A stretch of DNA of 64,000 nt from Streptomyces sp. ITFR-16 (GTDB taxonomy: Bacteria; Actinomycetota; Actinomycetes; Streptomycetales; Streptomycetaceae), in contig NZ_CP134609.1 of NCBI RefSeq assembly GCF_031844705.1, positions 4,836,001 through 4,900,000 of the forward strand. Reading direction: 5' to 3'. Positions 7,600-16,324 of this stretch are shown piece by piece. Below the pieces are notes generated by a model. The model saw only the letters and a program-made list of their open reading frames with translations, was not told the origin of the DNA and made no database searches. Each line of letters starts with the position of its first letter. Position 1 is the first letter of the stretch. The translations under genes and the position numbers were made by a program.

Positions 7600-8052
7600 T
7601 CAAACGGGTACGCCCAGGTGCTGCCGCTCCCGCCGCGTCCCCGTGTCCCCGCGGGCGGCCCCGCGGGAGGTCAGCAGCCGGTCCGCGGCCAGGACGCCCG
7701 GACCCGAGAAGACGAGGAGCAGCAGCGTCCAGCAGAAGAAGACCGCGGCCTCGCCGCCGTTCTCGATCGGCAGCAGGCCCACCCGCTGATGGACGTCGAA
7801 GTACGCGAACGCCATGGAGCCGGAGCCCACGAACGCGGCCGTGCGCGTACCGAGGCCGAGCGCCACCAGGACGCCGCCGGCCAGTTGGATGACCGCCGCG
7901 TACCAGCCGGGCCAGGTGCCGGCCGGCAGGGCCTCACGGCCCAGGGTGCCGAAGACCGAGGCGATCCCGTGGCAGGTGAACAGCAACCCGATGACGATGC
8001 GGAACAGGCTGAGCACATAGGGCCTGGCCCGGTCGAGGTGAGTGATCATCAT
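7600..8052 (-). CDS. DoxX family membrane protein
   Basis: This 150-residue protein has four hydrophobic helices and the family-typical LSLFRIVIGLLFTCHGIASVFG start, GGVLVALGLGTRTAAF middle and VFFCWTLLLLVFSGPGVLAADRLL end. DoxX proteins are small integral membrane proteins linked to redox and thiol stress in some bacteria; the exact reaction here is unknown. It starts 16 bases after the upstream glycosidase stop on the same strand and is probably co-transcribed with it. Confidence 0.88.
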   Translation of the reverse strand: MMITHLDRARPYVLSLFRIVIGLLFTCHGIASVFGTLGREALPAGTWPGWYAAVIQLAGGVLVALGLGTRTAAFVGSGSMAFAYFDVHQRVGLLPIENGGEAAVFFCWTLLLLVFSGPGVLAADRLLTSRGAARGDTGTRRERQHLGVPV

Positions 8053-8068
8053 GAGCGCCGGTCTCCTG

Positions 8069-9826
8069 TCAGCTGTAGACGCCGAACTCGTAGAGCGAGT
8101 AGCCGTAACCGGAGCCGCGCGCGGTGCCGTTGATCCGGACGTAGCGGCCGGTGCCGTTGACGTCGAGGTCGTCGATGTCGCCGTTGCCGTCCGTCACCGA
8201 GGTCACGGTGGTCCAGTTCTGCCCGTCCTCGGAGGTCTGGATCTCGTACGCCTTGGCGTACGCCGGGTCCCAGGCGAGCTGTACGTGCTTGAAGGTCGTG
8301 GAGGCGCCCAGGTCGACCTGGAGCCACTGCGGGTCGCTCCAGTCACTGGCCCAGCGGGTGTCGAACTTGCCGTCCACCGCGTTGTCCGCACCGCACGGGC
8401 AGCCGCCCGTCGGGTCGGTCTGGAACGAGGAGGCCGTGGCCGCCTTGCCCTGGGACACGTTCGTCCCGTCCACCTTCGGCGGGATCACCTTGAGGGACTT
8501 GGTCTCGATGCCCTCGTTGCCCTTGCCGTCCGTGGCCTTCACATAGACCTTGTAGACGCCGGTCCTGCTCGGTGCCTTCGCGGTCAGCGTGCCGTCGCCG
8601 TTGTCCTTGGTCTCGGCCGGGACGAGCGCCTTGTTCTGGTCGATGTAGTTGCTGCTGAACAGCACCTGGTAGGTGATCGCGTCACCGTCCGGGTCGCTGG
8701 TGCGGGTGCTGATGCGCACGTCGCCGCCGGTCGGTACGCCGGTGGTCGCGTCGTCCACCGTCATGTCCGTGATCACCGGCGGGGTGTTGTCGCCCGAGGT
8801 GTCCGCGCCGTACGCCTTCTTCACGGCGTAGTACGCGAGCCGCTTCTGGCCGCCCGGCAGCAGGTTGAACCAGACGCCGCCGAAGTCGTCCTCGACGCCG
8901 TAGTGGAACATCGTGGCGCCGAGCGCCACCCCGGTGTGGCCGGTGACGCAGTCCCACGCCTTGGTGTAGCCCTCGCCCTTGGCGACGTCGGTCGGCTCGG
9001 TCGGGACGCCGTTGGCGTCGTCGTCGACCTCCCACTCACCGGCCGGGCCCGTCTCGGTGACGATGTAGGGCTTGTCGTAACCGCCCTGCTCCCAGTCGGA
9101 CTTGATGTTGCAGACCGCGTTGTAGGCGTTGACGGCGTACAGGTCGAGGTCGGGCGCGTTCTTCTTGTAGTACGGCCAGGCCCCGGTCCAGGCGTCCGTG
9201 GAGGTGACCGGGTGGTTCGGGTCGACCTCGTGGATCTTCTTGGCGATGTCGTTGACGAAGGTGGTGTACGCGTTGCGCTGGGCCTCCAGTTCGTCACCGC
9301 CGTAGCAGTTCTGGAGGCCGAGCGTCGACTCGTTGCCGACGTTCCACATCAGGACACCGGGGTTGTCCTTGTAGGTGTCGACCCACTTGGGGAACTCGGC
9401 GAGCATGTCGTTCTTGTACTGGGTGTCCGTCAGGTAGTTCACGCAGCCGCCGCTCCCGGGGCCGCCGCCCGGCTGGAGCCAGAAGCCGGCGATCACCTTG
9501 ACGCCGTTGGCAGCCGCCGTGTCGAACAGCGGCTTGCTGGTGGCGTCGGTGCCCCAGGTACGGATGGTGTTGACGCCCATGGACTTCACGTCGGGCATGT
9601 ACCGTTCCGCGTCGGCGACCGAGGGGCCCCAGGTCAGACCCTTGACCGTATACGGCGCACCGTCCACGGTCAGCTGCCAGTTCCCCTGGGAACCGGTGAC
9701 CTTGACGACGCTTCCGGCCGCCTGGGCGGCGGGTGCCTGGAAGGCGACCAGCGCGCCCGCCAGCAGGGCCGACGCCGCGAGCGGAGCCATGAGGCGTTTC
9801 GCCGTACGGGTGGGGGGATGGTGCAT
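8069..9826 (-). CDS. secreted glycoside hydrolase (TIM barrel) with Ig/PKD-like and F5/8 type C (CBM32-like) domains
   Basis: The 585-residue protein starts with a twin-positive signal peptide (MHHPPTRTAKRLM, hydrophobic core, cleavage near AQAA). Residues about 40-350 form a GH2/GH72-like barrel: VKGLTWGP, the acid/base motif WNVGNES, the putative nucleophile in IVTETGPAGEW, and LAYYAVKKAYG. A PKD/cadherin-like module (NTPPVITDMTV to KVYVKATDGKGNEG) and a discoidin-type carbohydrate-binding module (NVSQGKAATASSFQ to YGYSLYEFGVYS) follow. It probably cleaves or transglycosylates an extracellular glucan. AGGAGAG precedes the ATG. A LacI-type operator at 9901-9914 suggests sugar-controlled expression. 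Confidence 0.82.
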   Translation of the reverse strand: MHHPPTRTAKRLMAPLAASALLAGALVAFQAPAAQAAGSVVKVTGSQGNWQLTVDGAPYTVKGLTWGPSVADAERYMPDVKSMGVNTIRTWGTDATSKPLFDTAAANGVKVIAGFWLQPGGGPGSGGCVNYLTDTQYKNDMLAEFPKWVDTYKDNPGVLMWNVGNESTLGLQNCYGGDELEAQRNAYTTFVNDIAKKIHEVDPNHPVTSTDAWTGAWPYYKKNAPDLDLYAVNAYNAVCNIKSDWEQGGYDKPYIVTETGPAGEWEVDDDANGVPTEPTDVAKGEGYTKAWDCVTGHTGVALGATMFHYGVEDDFGGVWFNLLPGGQKRLAYYAVKKAYGADTSGDNTPPVITDMTVDDATTGVPTGGDVRISTRTSDPDGDAITYQVLFSSNYIDQNKALVPAETKDNGDGTLTAKAPSRTGVYKVYVKATDGKGNEGIETKSLKVIPPKVDGTNVSQGKAATASSFQTDPTGGCPCGADNAVDGKFDTRWASDWSDPQWLQVDLGASTTFKHVQLAWDPAYAKAYEIQTSEDGQNWTTVTSVTDGNGDIDDLDVNGTGRYVRINGTARGSGYGYSLYEFGVYS

Positions 9827-9900
9827 GTCACTCTCCTTGCGAGTGGGGGGAGGGGTGGGGAGGGCGGGGGCTGCGTGATCCGCGAGGCTCGGGTGATCTT

Positions 9901-9914
9901 GGAGAGCGCTCTCC
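9901..9914. promoter_or_regulatory. LacI-family operator upstream of the glycosidase
   Basis: GGAGAGCGCTCTCC is a perfect 14-bp palindrome with the central CG of LacI-family sites, 75 bases before the glycosidase start. The same core occurs at 11117-11132. Confidence 0.7.
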
Positions 9915-9918
9915 GTCA

Positions 9919-9937
9919 GGGGCCGAAAAAAGGCCCC
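9919..9937 (-). terminator. hairpin after the DUF1996 gene
   Basis: On the minus strand GGGGCC-TTTTTTC-GGCCCC forms a 6-bp stem with the T-run in the loop, 32 bases after the DUF1996 stop and just before the glycosidase operator. Confidence 0.45.
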
Positions 9938-9968
9938 GGATGTGGGGTGGTGCTACGGGCCGTGCGGG

Positions 9969-11078
9969 CTACGGCAGTTCGTAGTTCTCGTCGAGCACCG
10001 CGCCCTTGTCGGGGTGGTTCTCGTCGTAGCCGTGCGGGTCGCACTGCAGACCGCCCTTGACGCAGTGGGTGACCATCGCGTCGAGCGTGGCGGCGTCCCA
10101 GCCGTTCATGAAGTCGTAGTGGAACGAGAAGCCGGCACCGCTCGCCAGCTTCACCTGCGACATGTCACCGTTGACCGGCCAGGCCATCTTGAACTCGATC
10201 ATCGGCAGCGCCACCGGGTGGTCCGCCGGGCAGGCGTTGTAGTTGTTGCCCGAGGCCACGGGGTAGGCCATGTGGCTCTTGTGGTCCGGCGTGTCCAGGT
10301 GGATGCCGTCCCAGCAGCTGGGGGCCTGGAGGCGCAGGTTGAGCTGCACGTCCTGGCGGTCGGGGCAGGTCGCCGGGAAGTCGTAGTTCTTGAAGCTGTC
10401 GCCGCACTCCCAGCCCTCGACGGTGCCCTTGAGGTTCTTGAACTCCTCCTCGCTCTGCATCGGGCTGCCGACGACGTACCGCAGGCCCTTGGGGAAGGGG
10501 CGGACGCTGGTGTAGTCGGTGACGCCCGACTTGTAGTAGATGGTCTGGACGCCCTCGGGGAGGACCTTCTGCTCCCCGTTGAACAGGCTCGGCATCCAGT
10601 AGCCCGACTTGTCGCCCGGCGCGAGGCACGTGGTGTCGCCCGACTCCAGCGAGGCGGTGGTGGTGTACGCGTCGGTCGTCGTGTTGCCCATGAATGTGTG
10701 GTCGTGGGACTTGCCGGGCTGGCCCGGGTAGACGATCGGGTCGTCGGGGGCGGTGTGCGTGGGGGCGCACTTGGCCTGGAACTCGTGGAAGTACGCCTGC
10801 GGCGGGACCTGCGTCGAGGGGGTGACCCCGGTGACCGGCGGGTCGGCCATGATATAGCCGTCGCCGTCCGGGTCGTCGCCCGACGCCTGGGTGGAGTCGG
10901 CCATGCCGGGCATGCCCGGCATGGAGTAGGCGGCGTGCTGTGCGTGCGTGCCCGATGCCCGGGCGGGCGCCTCGGGGGACGCGTTCGCCGTCGCCGCGAT
11001 GCCGGCGATCCCTGCCGTGGTCAGGGACAGCGAGGTGAACAAGAGCAGTCCGGTGAGGGTTCTCGACCTCCGTGGCAT
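9969..11078 (-). CDS. secreted DUF1996 domain protein
   Basis: The 369-residue protein starts MPRRSRTLTG with a hydrophobic signal segment and cleavage near ANASPEA. A low-complexity part (HAQHAAYSMPGMPGMAD) leads into the DUF1996 domain: EFQAKCAPTH, GKSHDHTFMGN, TTCLAPGDKSGYWMPSLF, CPDRQDVQLNLRLQAPSCWDG and GDMSQVKLASGAGFSFHYDFMNGWD. DUF1996 is found in secreted fungal and actinomycete proteins and has no proven activity; conserved His, Asp and Cys residues suggest metal-dependent, carbohydrate-related work. I use the ATG at 11078 with GGAGGAGG upstream. A shared LacI-type operator links it to the neighbouring glycosidase. Confidence 0.85.
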   Translation of the reverse strand: MPRRSRTLTGLLLFTSLSLTTAGIAGIAATANASPEAPARASGTHAQHAAYSMPGMPGMADSTQASGDDPDGDGYIMADPPVTGVTPSTQVPPQAYFHEFQAKCAPTHTAPDDPIVYPGQPGKSHDHTFMGNTTTDAYTTTASLESGDTTCLAPGDKSGYWMPSLFNGEQKVLPEGVQTIYYKSGVTDYTSVRPFPKGLRYVVGSPMQSEEEFKNLKGTVEGWECGDSFKNYDFPATCPDRQDVQLNLRLQAPSCWDGIHLDTPDHKSHMAYPVASGNNYNACPADHPVALPMIEFKMAWPVNGDMSQVKLASGAGFSFHYDFMNGWDAATLDAMVTHCVKGGLQCDPHGYDENHPDKGAVLDENYELP

Positions 11079-11116
11079 GGAGACCTCCTCCTGCGTGGTG
11101 GGGGAATGCATGGAGT

Positions 11117-11132
11117 GGGAGAGCGCTCTCCC
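11117..11132. promoter_or_regulatory. LacI-family operator upstream of the DUF1996 gene
   Basis: GGGAGAGCGCTCTCCC is a perfect 16-bp palindrome 39 bases before the DUF1996 start, and shares its GGAGAGCGCTCTCC core with 9901-9914. Confidence 0.75.
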
Positions 11133-11141
11133 GTTCCCGGA

Positions 11142-11170
11142 GTGTTCCGCTCCTGACAAGAGCGTGTCAA
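11142..11170 (-). promoter_or_regulatory. candidate promoter of the DUF1996 gene
   Basis: On the minus strand a consensus -35 TTGACA (11170-11165) is followed after 17 bases by a weak -10 GAACAC (11147-11142). The LacI-type operator begins about ten bases downstream, so bound repressor would block promoter clearance. Confidence 0.5.
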
Positions 11171-11280
11171 TAGTTCGTGAACGAAGCCCGCGTCGCGCGG
11201 TGTTGGCCGCGCGCCGCGGGCTCCCACCGGTAAGGGCCGGTGACCTGCGAGGAGTTGGCGTGTACGGCTGAGTGGGCGAC

Positions 11281-12132
11281 TCAACTCGTATGCAGCATCA
11301 AGCCGATCCCCACCACCATGAGACCGGCGGCGGCGATGCGCGGGGCGCCGAACCGCTCCTTGAAGAACACCGTGCCGATGGCCGCGCCGACGATGATCGA
11401 GGACTCGCGGAGCGCGGCGACCGGGGCCAGCGCCGCCCGCGTCTGGGCCCACAGGACGAGTCCGTACGCCGTCACCGACAGGGCCGCGCCGAGCAGGCCG
11501 CGCACCGCGTACGGGCGGAGCTGGGCCGGGAGCGCGGTGCGGCGGCGGTGCAGGGCGTAGAGGGGGATGGCGACGCCCTCCAGGATCATCAGCCAGGCGA
11601 TGTAGCCGAGCGAACTGCCGGAGGCGCGGACCCCGACGCCGTCGACCGTCGTGTAGCCCGCGATGGCCAGACCCGTGGCGAGCGCGGCCAGAATGGCGGG
11701 CCACTGCGGGCGCTTCCCGGCGCCCCTGATGCCCCACAGGGCCAGCCCGACGAGCCCGGCGGAGGCGACCGCGACGCCCGCCGTCGCCCAGCCGTCCGGG
11801 ACCTCGCCCACGAAGACGGCGGCCAGGACGGTCACCACGAGCGGGGCGGTGCCGCGCGCGATCGGATACATCTGGCCGAAGTCGCCCAGCGTGAACGAGC
11901 GCATCAGCAGCAGCATGTACGCCACGTGCAGGGCGGCGGACACGAACAGATACGGCCAGGCGTCCGCCGCCGGGAAGGGCACGAAGAGGGCGGCGGCCGC
12001 GCCGATCAGCAGACCGCCGCCGGAGATCAGGGTGAACGAGACGAGCTGGTCCTTGATCGCGTGGGCGATCGCGTTCCAGCCCGCGTGGGTGAAGGCCGCG
12101 GTCAGGACGGCCATGGCGACCAGCGGGGTCAC
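11281..12132 (-). CDS. EamA/DMT family permease
   Basis: The 283-residue protein has about ten hydrophobic helices arranged as two EamA repeats (WNAIAHAIKDQLVSFTLISGGG; LRESSIIVGAAIGTVFFKERFG). Members export small metabolites or amino acids; the substrate is not readable. The GTG start overlaps the TGA of the upstream ybaK gene, so the two are translationally coupled. Confidence 0.85.
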   Translation of the reverse strand: MTPLVAMAVLTAAFTHAGWNAIAHAIKDQLVSFTLISGGGLLIGAAAALFVPFPAADAWPYLFVSAALHVAYMLLLMRSFTLGDFGQMYPIARGTAPLVVTVLAAVFVGEVPDGWATAGVAVASAGLVGLALWGIRGAGKRPQWPAILAALATGLAIAGYTTVDGVGVRASGSSLGYIAWLMILEGVAIPLYALHRRRTALPAQLRPYAVRGLLGAALSVTAYGLVLWAQTRAALAPVAALRESSIIVGAAIGTVFFKERFGAPRIAAAGLMVVGIGLMLHTS

Positions 12133-12644
12133 GTGGTCTGCTCGCGGACGTCCACCACCGTGCCGCCCGCGTGGCCGATCAGCGACCCCGGGTCGAGCGG
12201 GAAGACCGTGTACGGGGTGCCGGCCGCCGCCCACACCACGTCGTGCGCGAGCAGCCCCCGGTCGGCCAGTACCCGGGTCCTCGTGCGGTGCCCGAAGGGC
12301 GGTACCCCGCCGATCGCGTACCCCGTGGCCTCCCGGACCACGTCCGCGCCCGGCCGCCGCACCTTCGCCGCGCCCAGCTCCTGCCGTACGCGCTCGGTGT
12401 CGACGCGCGAGGCGCCGTCCATCAGGACCAGGACGGGCACCCCGTCGGCCTCGAAGATCAGCGACTTGACGATCTCGCCGAGCTCGCAGCCGAGGGCGGC
12501 GGCGGCCTCGGCCGCGGTCCGGGTGGCCTCCGGGAAGCGGCGGATCTCGACGTCGAGACCGAGCTCGCGCAGGGCCTCGGCGAATCGGGGGTGGGCGGCT
12601 GACGTGTCGTTGCCCGTGGGGGCGCCGGTGTCAAAAGTGCTCAT
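12129..12644 (-). CDS. YbaK/EbsC family aminoacyl-tRNA deacylase
   Basis: The 171-residue protein has the YbaK core: GEIVKSLIFEADG with the catalytic-site lysine, VLVLMDGASRVD, and GYAIGGVPPFGHRTRTRVLAD. YbaK-like enzymes clear Cys or other small amino acids mischarged on tRNA(Pro) in trans. I choose the ATG at 12644; a GTG three codons earlier is possible and no strong ribosome site decides it. It overlaps the EamA gene start. Confidence 0.87.
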   Translation of the reverse strand: MSTFDTGAPTGNDTSAAHPRFAEALRELGLDVEIRRFPEATRTAAEAAAALGCELGEIVKSLIFEADGVPVLVLMDGASRVDTERVRQELGAAKVRRPGADVVREATGYAIGGVPPFGHRTRTRVLADRGLLAHDVVWAAAGTPYTVFPLDPGSLIGHAGGTVVDVREQTT

Positions 12645-12702
12645 GTCCCGCACGCTATCGGCCGAGGTCCGGGGCGTGCGACCGGGTTCCCGGGGGCGCC
12701 CG

Positions 12703-14352
12703 TCACGGCCCCGCGCGCAGCACCTCCGCGACGACCGGGCCCGCGGCGTCCCCGCCGTGGCCGCCGGACTGGACCAGGGCCGCTGCCGCCAGGTCGTTGC
12801 TGAATCCGGTGAACCAGCTGTCGGATGTGGCGTGTCCGTCGATCTCGGCGGAGCCGGTCTTGGCGCCCTTGTAGGGGCCCACGCCCGCCATGGCCCGGGT
12901 GCCGGTGCCCTCCGGGGCGGTGGCGGTGTAGTTCAGCATCTCCTTCAGCTGGCCCGACACCCCCGGCGGCAGCGGGCTCGCCTGGGCGAAGGTCCGGTTG
13001 TCCAGGCTCTGCGGGACGATGTAGGGCTGCCGGAACCGGCCGTTGACGGCGGTGGCGGTGATGGAGGCCATGTTCAGCGGGTTCATCTGTATCTTGCCCT
13101 GGCCGATGAACGAGGCGGCCGTCTCGGCGCCGGCGGACTCGGGCACGTTGCCGTCCGAGGTCGTGATGCCGGTCTGCCAGTTGAGACCGATGCCGAAGTA
13201 CTGCTTGGCCTCGTTGCCCAGAGCGGTGTCCCGCTTGTCCTTCAGCGGCAGGACCGGCTTGATGAAGGCGGTGTTGCAGGACCGGGCGAAGGCCCGCTTC
13301 AGTGTGGGGTTGTCGTTCATCGAGAAGTCGTCGAGGTTGTGGAAGGTCACGCCCTCCCACGGCACCGTGGACGGGCACTCGACCGGTGAGTCCGCGCTGC
13401 CCAGACCGTTCTGGATGATCATCGCGGCCGTCACGATCTTCATCGTCGAGCCGGGGGCCACCTTCGCCCACCGGGCCGCGTCGAAGGCGTCGTCGCGGTT
13501 GTTGGCAAGGGCCCGGATCGCGCCGGTCGACGGCTCGACGGCCACCACGGACGACTGCGCGTACTTCTTCACGCCCCGCTCGGCCGCCGCCTGCACCTTG
13601 GCGTCCAGCGTGGTCTGCAGCCTGCCCGGCCTGCCCTTGACCAGGGTCAGCAGGGTCTTGTCCGCGCCGTCCGCGTTCGCGCTGTTGATCCAGGTCTCGA
13701 TGCCCGCGGTGCCGCCGGCCTTGCCGCCGTACTTCTTGCGCAGCTCGTCCAGGACGACGCCCAGGGACGGGTACTTCTCCTTGCTGAGCACCTGGCCGTT
13801 GCGGTCGACCGCCTCGATCGCCGCGGTCGAGGCCTCGCCCGTCTCCAGCGACTCGCCCTTGGCCAGATCCGGGTGGATGACGGAGGGCTTCCAGTCGACG
13901 AGCGCGTGACCGGTGGTCAGACCCCGGACCACGGTCAGCTCCGACGCGTACGACCAGGGCTTCGACTTCCCCTTGTAGGAGACGGTCGCCTTCACGGTGT
14001 ACGGAACCGTCGACCCGGTCGCCGGGCCCGGGGTGATCACGGCCTTGGTGACATGGACCGTGTCGCTGTAGCCGGTCAGGGCCGGTCCGGCCTCGGCCTT
14101 GTTGTTGGTGAGCGTCGCCGCGACCTCCGCGTCGCCCTTCGCCCACGCGGCGAGGAACTTCTTCGACGTGTCGGCGATCTCCTGTTCGGTGACCGGTCCC
14201 GTCTTCACCTCTTCCGAGGCGGACTTGGTGTCCCCGCCCCCGACCCCGCTGTCTCCCAGACCGTCCAGGATGTTGTACGCCCCGTAGCCGACCCCGCCGA
14301 CCACGACCGCGAACACCCCGCCGATCACACCGACCTTCACTCCACTGCGCAT
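12703..14352 (-). CDS. penicillin-binding protein, MecA_N plus transpeptidase
   Basis: The 549-residue bitopic protein has a short cytoplasmic tail, one membrane helix (residues 7-27), an NTF2-like MecA_N domain (about 55-160), a dimerisation region (about 165-240) and a DD-transpeptidase domain with SxxK at S302-TMK, SxN at S358-CN and KTG at 498-500. It cross-links peptidoglycan outside the membrane. The ATG at 14352 has a GGGGAGGGGGA ribosome site; an upstream in-frame extension runs through a hairpin and is unlikely. It sits downstream of pmt on the same strand. Bacterial O-mannosylation targets cell-wall enzymes, so a functional link is plausible but inferred. Confidence 0.93.
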   Translation of the reverse strand: MRSGVKVGVIGGVFAVVVGGVGYGAYNILDGLGDSGVGGGDTKSASEEVKTGPVTEQEIADTSKKFLAAWAKGDAEVAATLTNNKAEAGPALTGYSDTVHVTKAVITPGPATGSTVPYTVKATVSYKGKSKPWSYASELTVVRGLTTGHALVDWKPSVIHPDLAKGESLETGEASTAAIEAVDRNGQVLSKEKYPSLGVVLDELRKKYGGKAGGTAGIETWINSANADGADKTLLTLVKGRPGRLQTTLDAKVQAAAERGVKKYAQSSVVAVEPSTGAIRALANNRDDAFDAARWAKVAPGSTMKIVTAAMIIQNGLGSADSPVECPSTVPWEGVTFHNLDDFSMNDNPTLKRAFARSCNTAFIKPVLPLKDKRDTALGNEAKQYFGIGLNWQTGITTSDGNVPESAGAETAASFIGQGKIQMNPLNMASITATAVNGRFRQPYIVPQSLDNRTFAQASPLPPGVSGQLKEMLNYTATAPEGTGTRAMAGVGPYKGAKTGSAEIDGHATSDSWFTGFSNDLAAAALVQSGGHGGDAAGPVVAEVLRAGP

Positions 14353-14374
14353 CTGCGGTCCCCCTCCCCAGGAG

Positions 14375-14400
14375 GCCCCCTTGAACGTGTTCAAGGGGGC
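14375..14400 (-). terminator. palindromic hairpin between pmt and the PBP gene
   Basis: GCCCCCTTGAAC-GT-GTTCAAGGGGGC is a perfect 12-bp inverted repeat, 84 bases after the pmt stop and 22 bases before the PBP start. It can end pmt transcripts or, if pmt and PBP share a transcript, act as an attenuator or operator in the PBP leader. Confidence 0.6.
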
Positions 14401-14483
14401 TGTGCCCGGCACTTTACGGGACGGTAGTGGCAGGGGGACCGGTTGTTTTCGGAATGCGATCCGGGGGTATCCGAAGAGGGCGG

Positions 14484-16262
14484 TCAAATCCAGGTATCCA
14501 GCCACATCCGATCTCGCCAGGAATCCTCAGGAATCGGTGTTCCCGTATACAGCGGCCAGAAATAGATGAAATTCCAGACAATCAACAGGACCAGAACACC
14601 GGCCGCGACGGCCCCCAGGGTCCGGCGCCGTTCACCCGAGGGATCACTCTTCGCCAGACCCAATTCATGGGCCGCCCCGGTGCCCGCCGCCGGACCCAGC
14701 AGGGCGCCGATCATCATCGCCACCGCCAGACACAGGAACGGCACGAACACGACCGCGTAGAAAAGGAAAATGGTGCGTTCCTGGTACAGGAACCACGGCA
14801 CCCAGCCCGCGGCCACCCCGCAGGCGATCGCGCCCGCCCGCCAGTCGCGCCGGAAGATCCATCGCCACAGCACGTACAGCAGGGCGAAGCACGCGGCCCA
14901 CCACAGCAGCGGGGTGCCGAGCGCCAGCACCTCGCGGGCGCACTTGCCGGTGGAGGAGGCGGCGCAGCCGTTCTGCTCCTCGTAGAAGTACGAGACGGGC
15001 CGGCCCAGCACGATCCAGCTCCAGGGATTGGACTGGTAGGTGTGACCGGACGTCAGGTTCACATGGAACTCGTAGACCTGGTTCTCGTAGTGCCACAGGC
15101 TGCGCAGCCAGTCCGGCAGCCAGGTCCAGCTGCCGCCCCTGCCGTCGGTCGCCGCCCAGTCCCGGTAGTAGCCGTGCCGGTCCGGGTCGTTGCGGACGAT
15201 CCAGCCGGTCCAGGACGCGAGGTACGTGAGGATCGCGACCGGCACCGTGGAGACGAACGCCGGCACCAGGTCCCGCTTCAGGACCGCCGTGTACGGCCGC
15301 ACCGCGCCCGCGGTCCGGCGGGCGCCCGCGTCCCACAACACCGTCATCAGGCCGAACGCGACCATGATGTACAGCCCGTTCCACTTGGTGGCGAAGGCCA
15401 GGCCGAGCGAGATACCGGCCGCGATCCGCCAGGGCCGCCAACCGAGCCGCAGCCCCTCCGCGACCCCGGTGTCCGGGCGCAGCACCCCGTCCTCGTCGGC
15501 CGGCAGCGCGGCCGCGAGCCTGCGCCTGGCCCAGTCGCGGTCGATCAGCAGACAGCCGAAGGCGGCCAGCACGAAGAACATCAGCACCAGGTCGAGCAGC
15601 GCGGTGCGGCTCATCACGAAGTGCAGCCCGTCCACGGCGAGCAGTGCGCCCGCCAGACAGCCCAGGAACGTCGAGCGGAACAGCCTTCGGCCGATCCGGC
15701 ACAGCATCAGCACCGACAGCGTGCCGAGCACCGCGACCATGAACCGCCAGCCGAACGGCGTGAATCCGAAGATCTGCTCACCGATGCCGATGATCCACTT
15801 GCCGACGGGCGGATGCACCACATAGCCGGGGTCCGTCGGGATCTTCACCTGCGAGGGATCGTTCAGGATCAGCTTGTCGACGTCCTTGGGCCACGAGCCC
15901 TCGTACCCCTGGTTGATCAGCGCCCAGGAGTCCTTCGCGTAATACGTCTCGTCGAATATCACCGCGTGCGGGCTGCCCAGGTTCCAGAACCGCAGCACCC
16001 CCGCGACCAGCGCCACCAGCAGCGGGCCGCCCCACGCCGACCAGCGCACCAGCCGGTCCGCGAGCAGCGGGGGCACACCGAGCACCGCCCACAACTGGCT
16101 CCCGGGGCGGATGTACGGAGGGATCAGCCGCTCCCGCAGCCCGATTCCGGGGCGCGGGGAATGGCCGAAGCGGCGCAGCCGCTGCTGCCAGGAAGTCGGC
16201 TCCGGGCCGTGCTGTTCCCCGGCGTCTTGGCCCTGCCGGGCTTCGGGCGCTGTACTCGTCAC
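14484..16262 (-). CDS. pmt: dolichyl-phosphate-mannose--protein mannosyltransferase (polyprenyl-P-mannose dependent)
   Basis: The 592-residue GT39-family membrane enzyme transfers mannose from polyprenyl phosphate mannose to Ser/Thr of exported proteins. It has about eleven helices. The first outer loop holds the catalytic Asp-Glu pair in IFDETYYAKDSW (about residues 104-105), followed by HPPVGKWIIGIGE, LAFATKWNGLY and the WSWIVLGRPVSYFYEE segment. I use the GTG at 16262; an upstream ATG would add 44 residues that overlap the divergent rsmI promoter. The donor-making enzyme (Ppm) is not in the window. Confidence 0.93.
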   Translation of the reverse strand: MTSTAPEARQGQDAGEQHGPEPTSWQQRLRRFGHSPRPGIGLRERLIPPYIRPGSQLWAVLGVPPLLADRLVRWSAWGGPLLVALVAGVLRFWNLGSPHAVIFDETYYAKDSWALINQGYEGSWPKDVDKLILNDPSQVKIPTDPGYVVHPPVGKWIIGIGEQIFGFTPFGWRFMVAVLGTLSVLMLCRIGRRLFRSTFLGCLAGALLAVDGLHFVMSRTALLDLVLMFFVLAAFGCLLIDRDWARRRLAAALPADEDGVLRPDTGVAEGLRLGWRPWRIAAGISLGLAFATKWNGLYIMVAFGLMTVLWDAGARRTAGAVRPYTAVLKRDLVPAFVSTVPVAILTYLASWTGWIVRNDPDRHGYYRDWAATDGRGGSWTWLPDWLRSLWHYENQVYEFHVNLTSGHTYQSNPWSWIVLGRPVSYFYEEQNGCAASSTGKCAREVLALGTPLLWWAACFALLYVLWRWIFRRDWRAGAIACGVAAGWVPWFLYQERTIFLFYAVVFVPFLCLAVAMMIGALLGPAAGTGAAHELGLAKSDPSGERRRTLGAVAAGVLVLLIVWNFIYFWPLYTGTPIPEDSWRDRMWLDTWI

Positions 16263-16324
16263 CGCGCCATCGTAGGGAACGCATCTGTGCGAGCGGCGCC
16301 GCCCGTGCTGGGAGGATGGACGTT

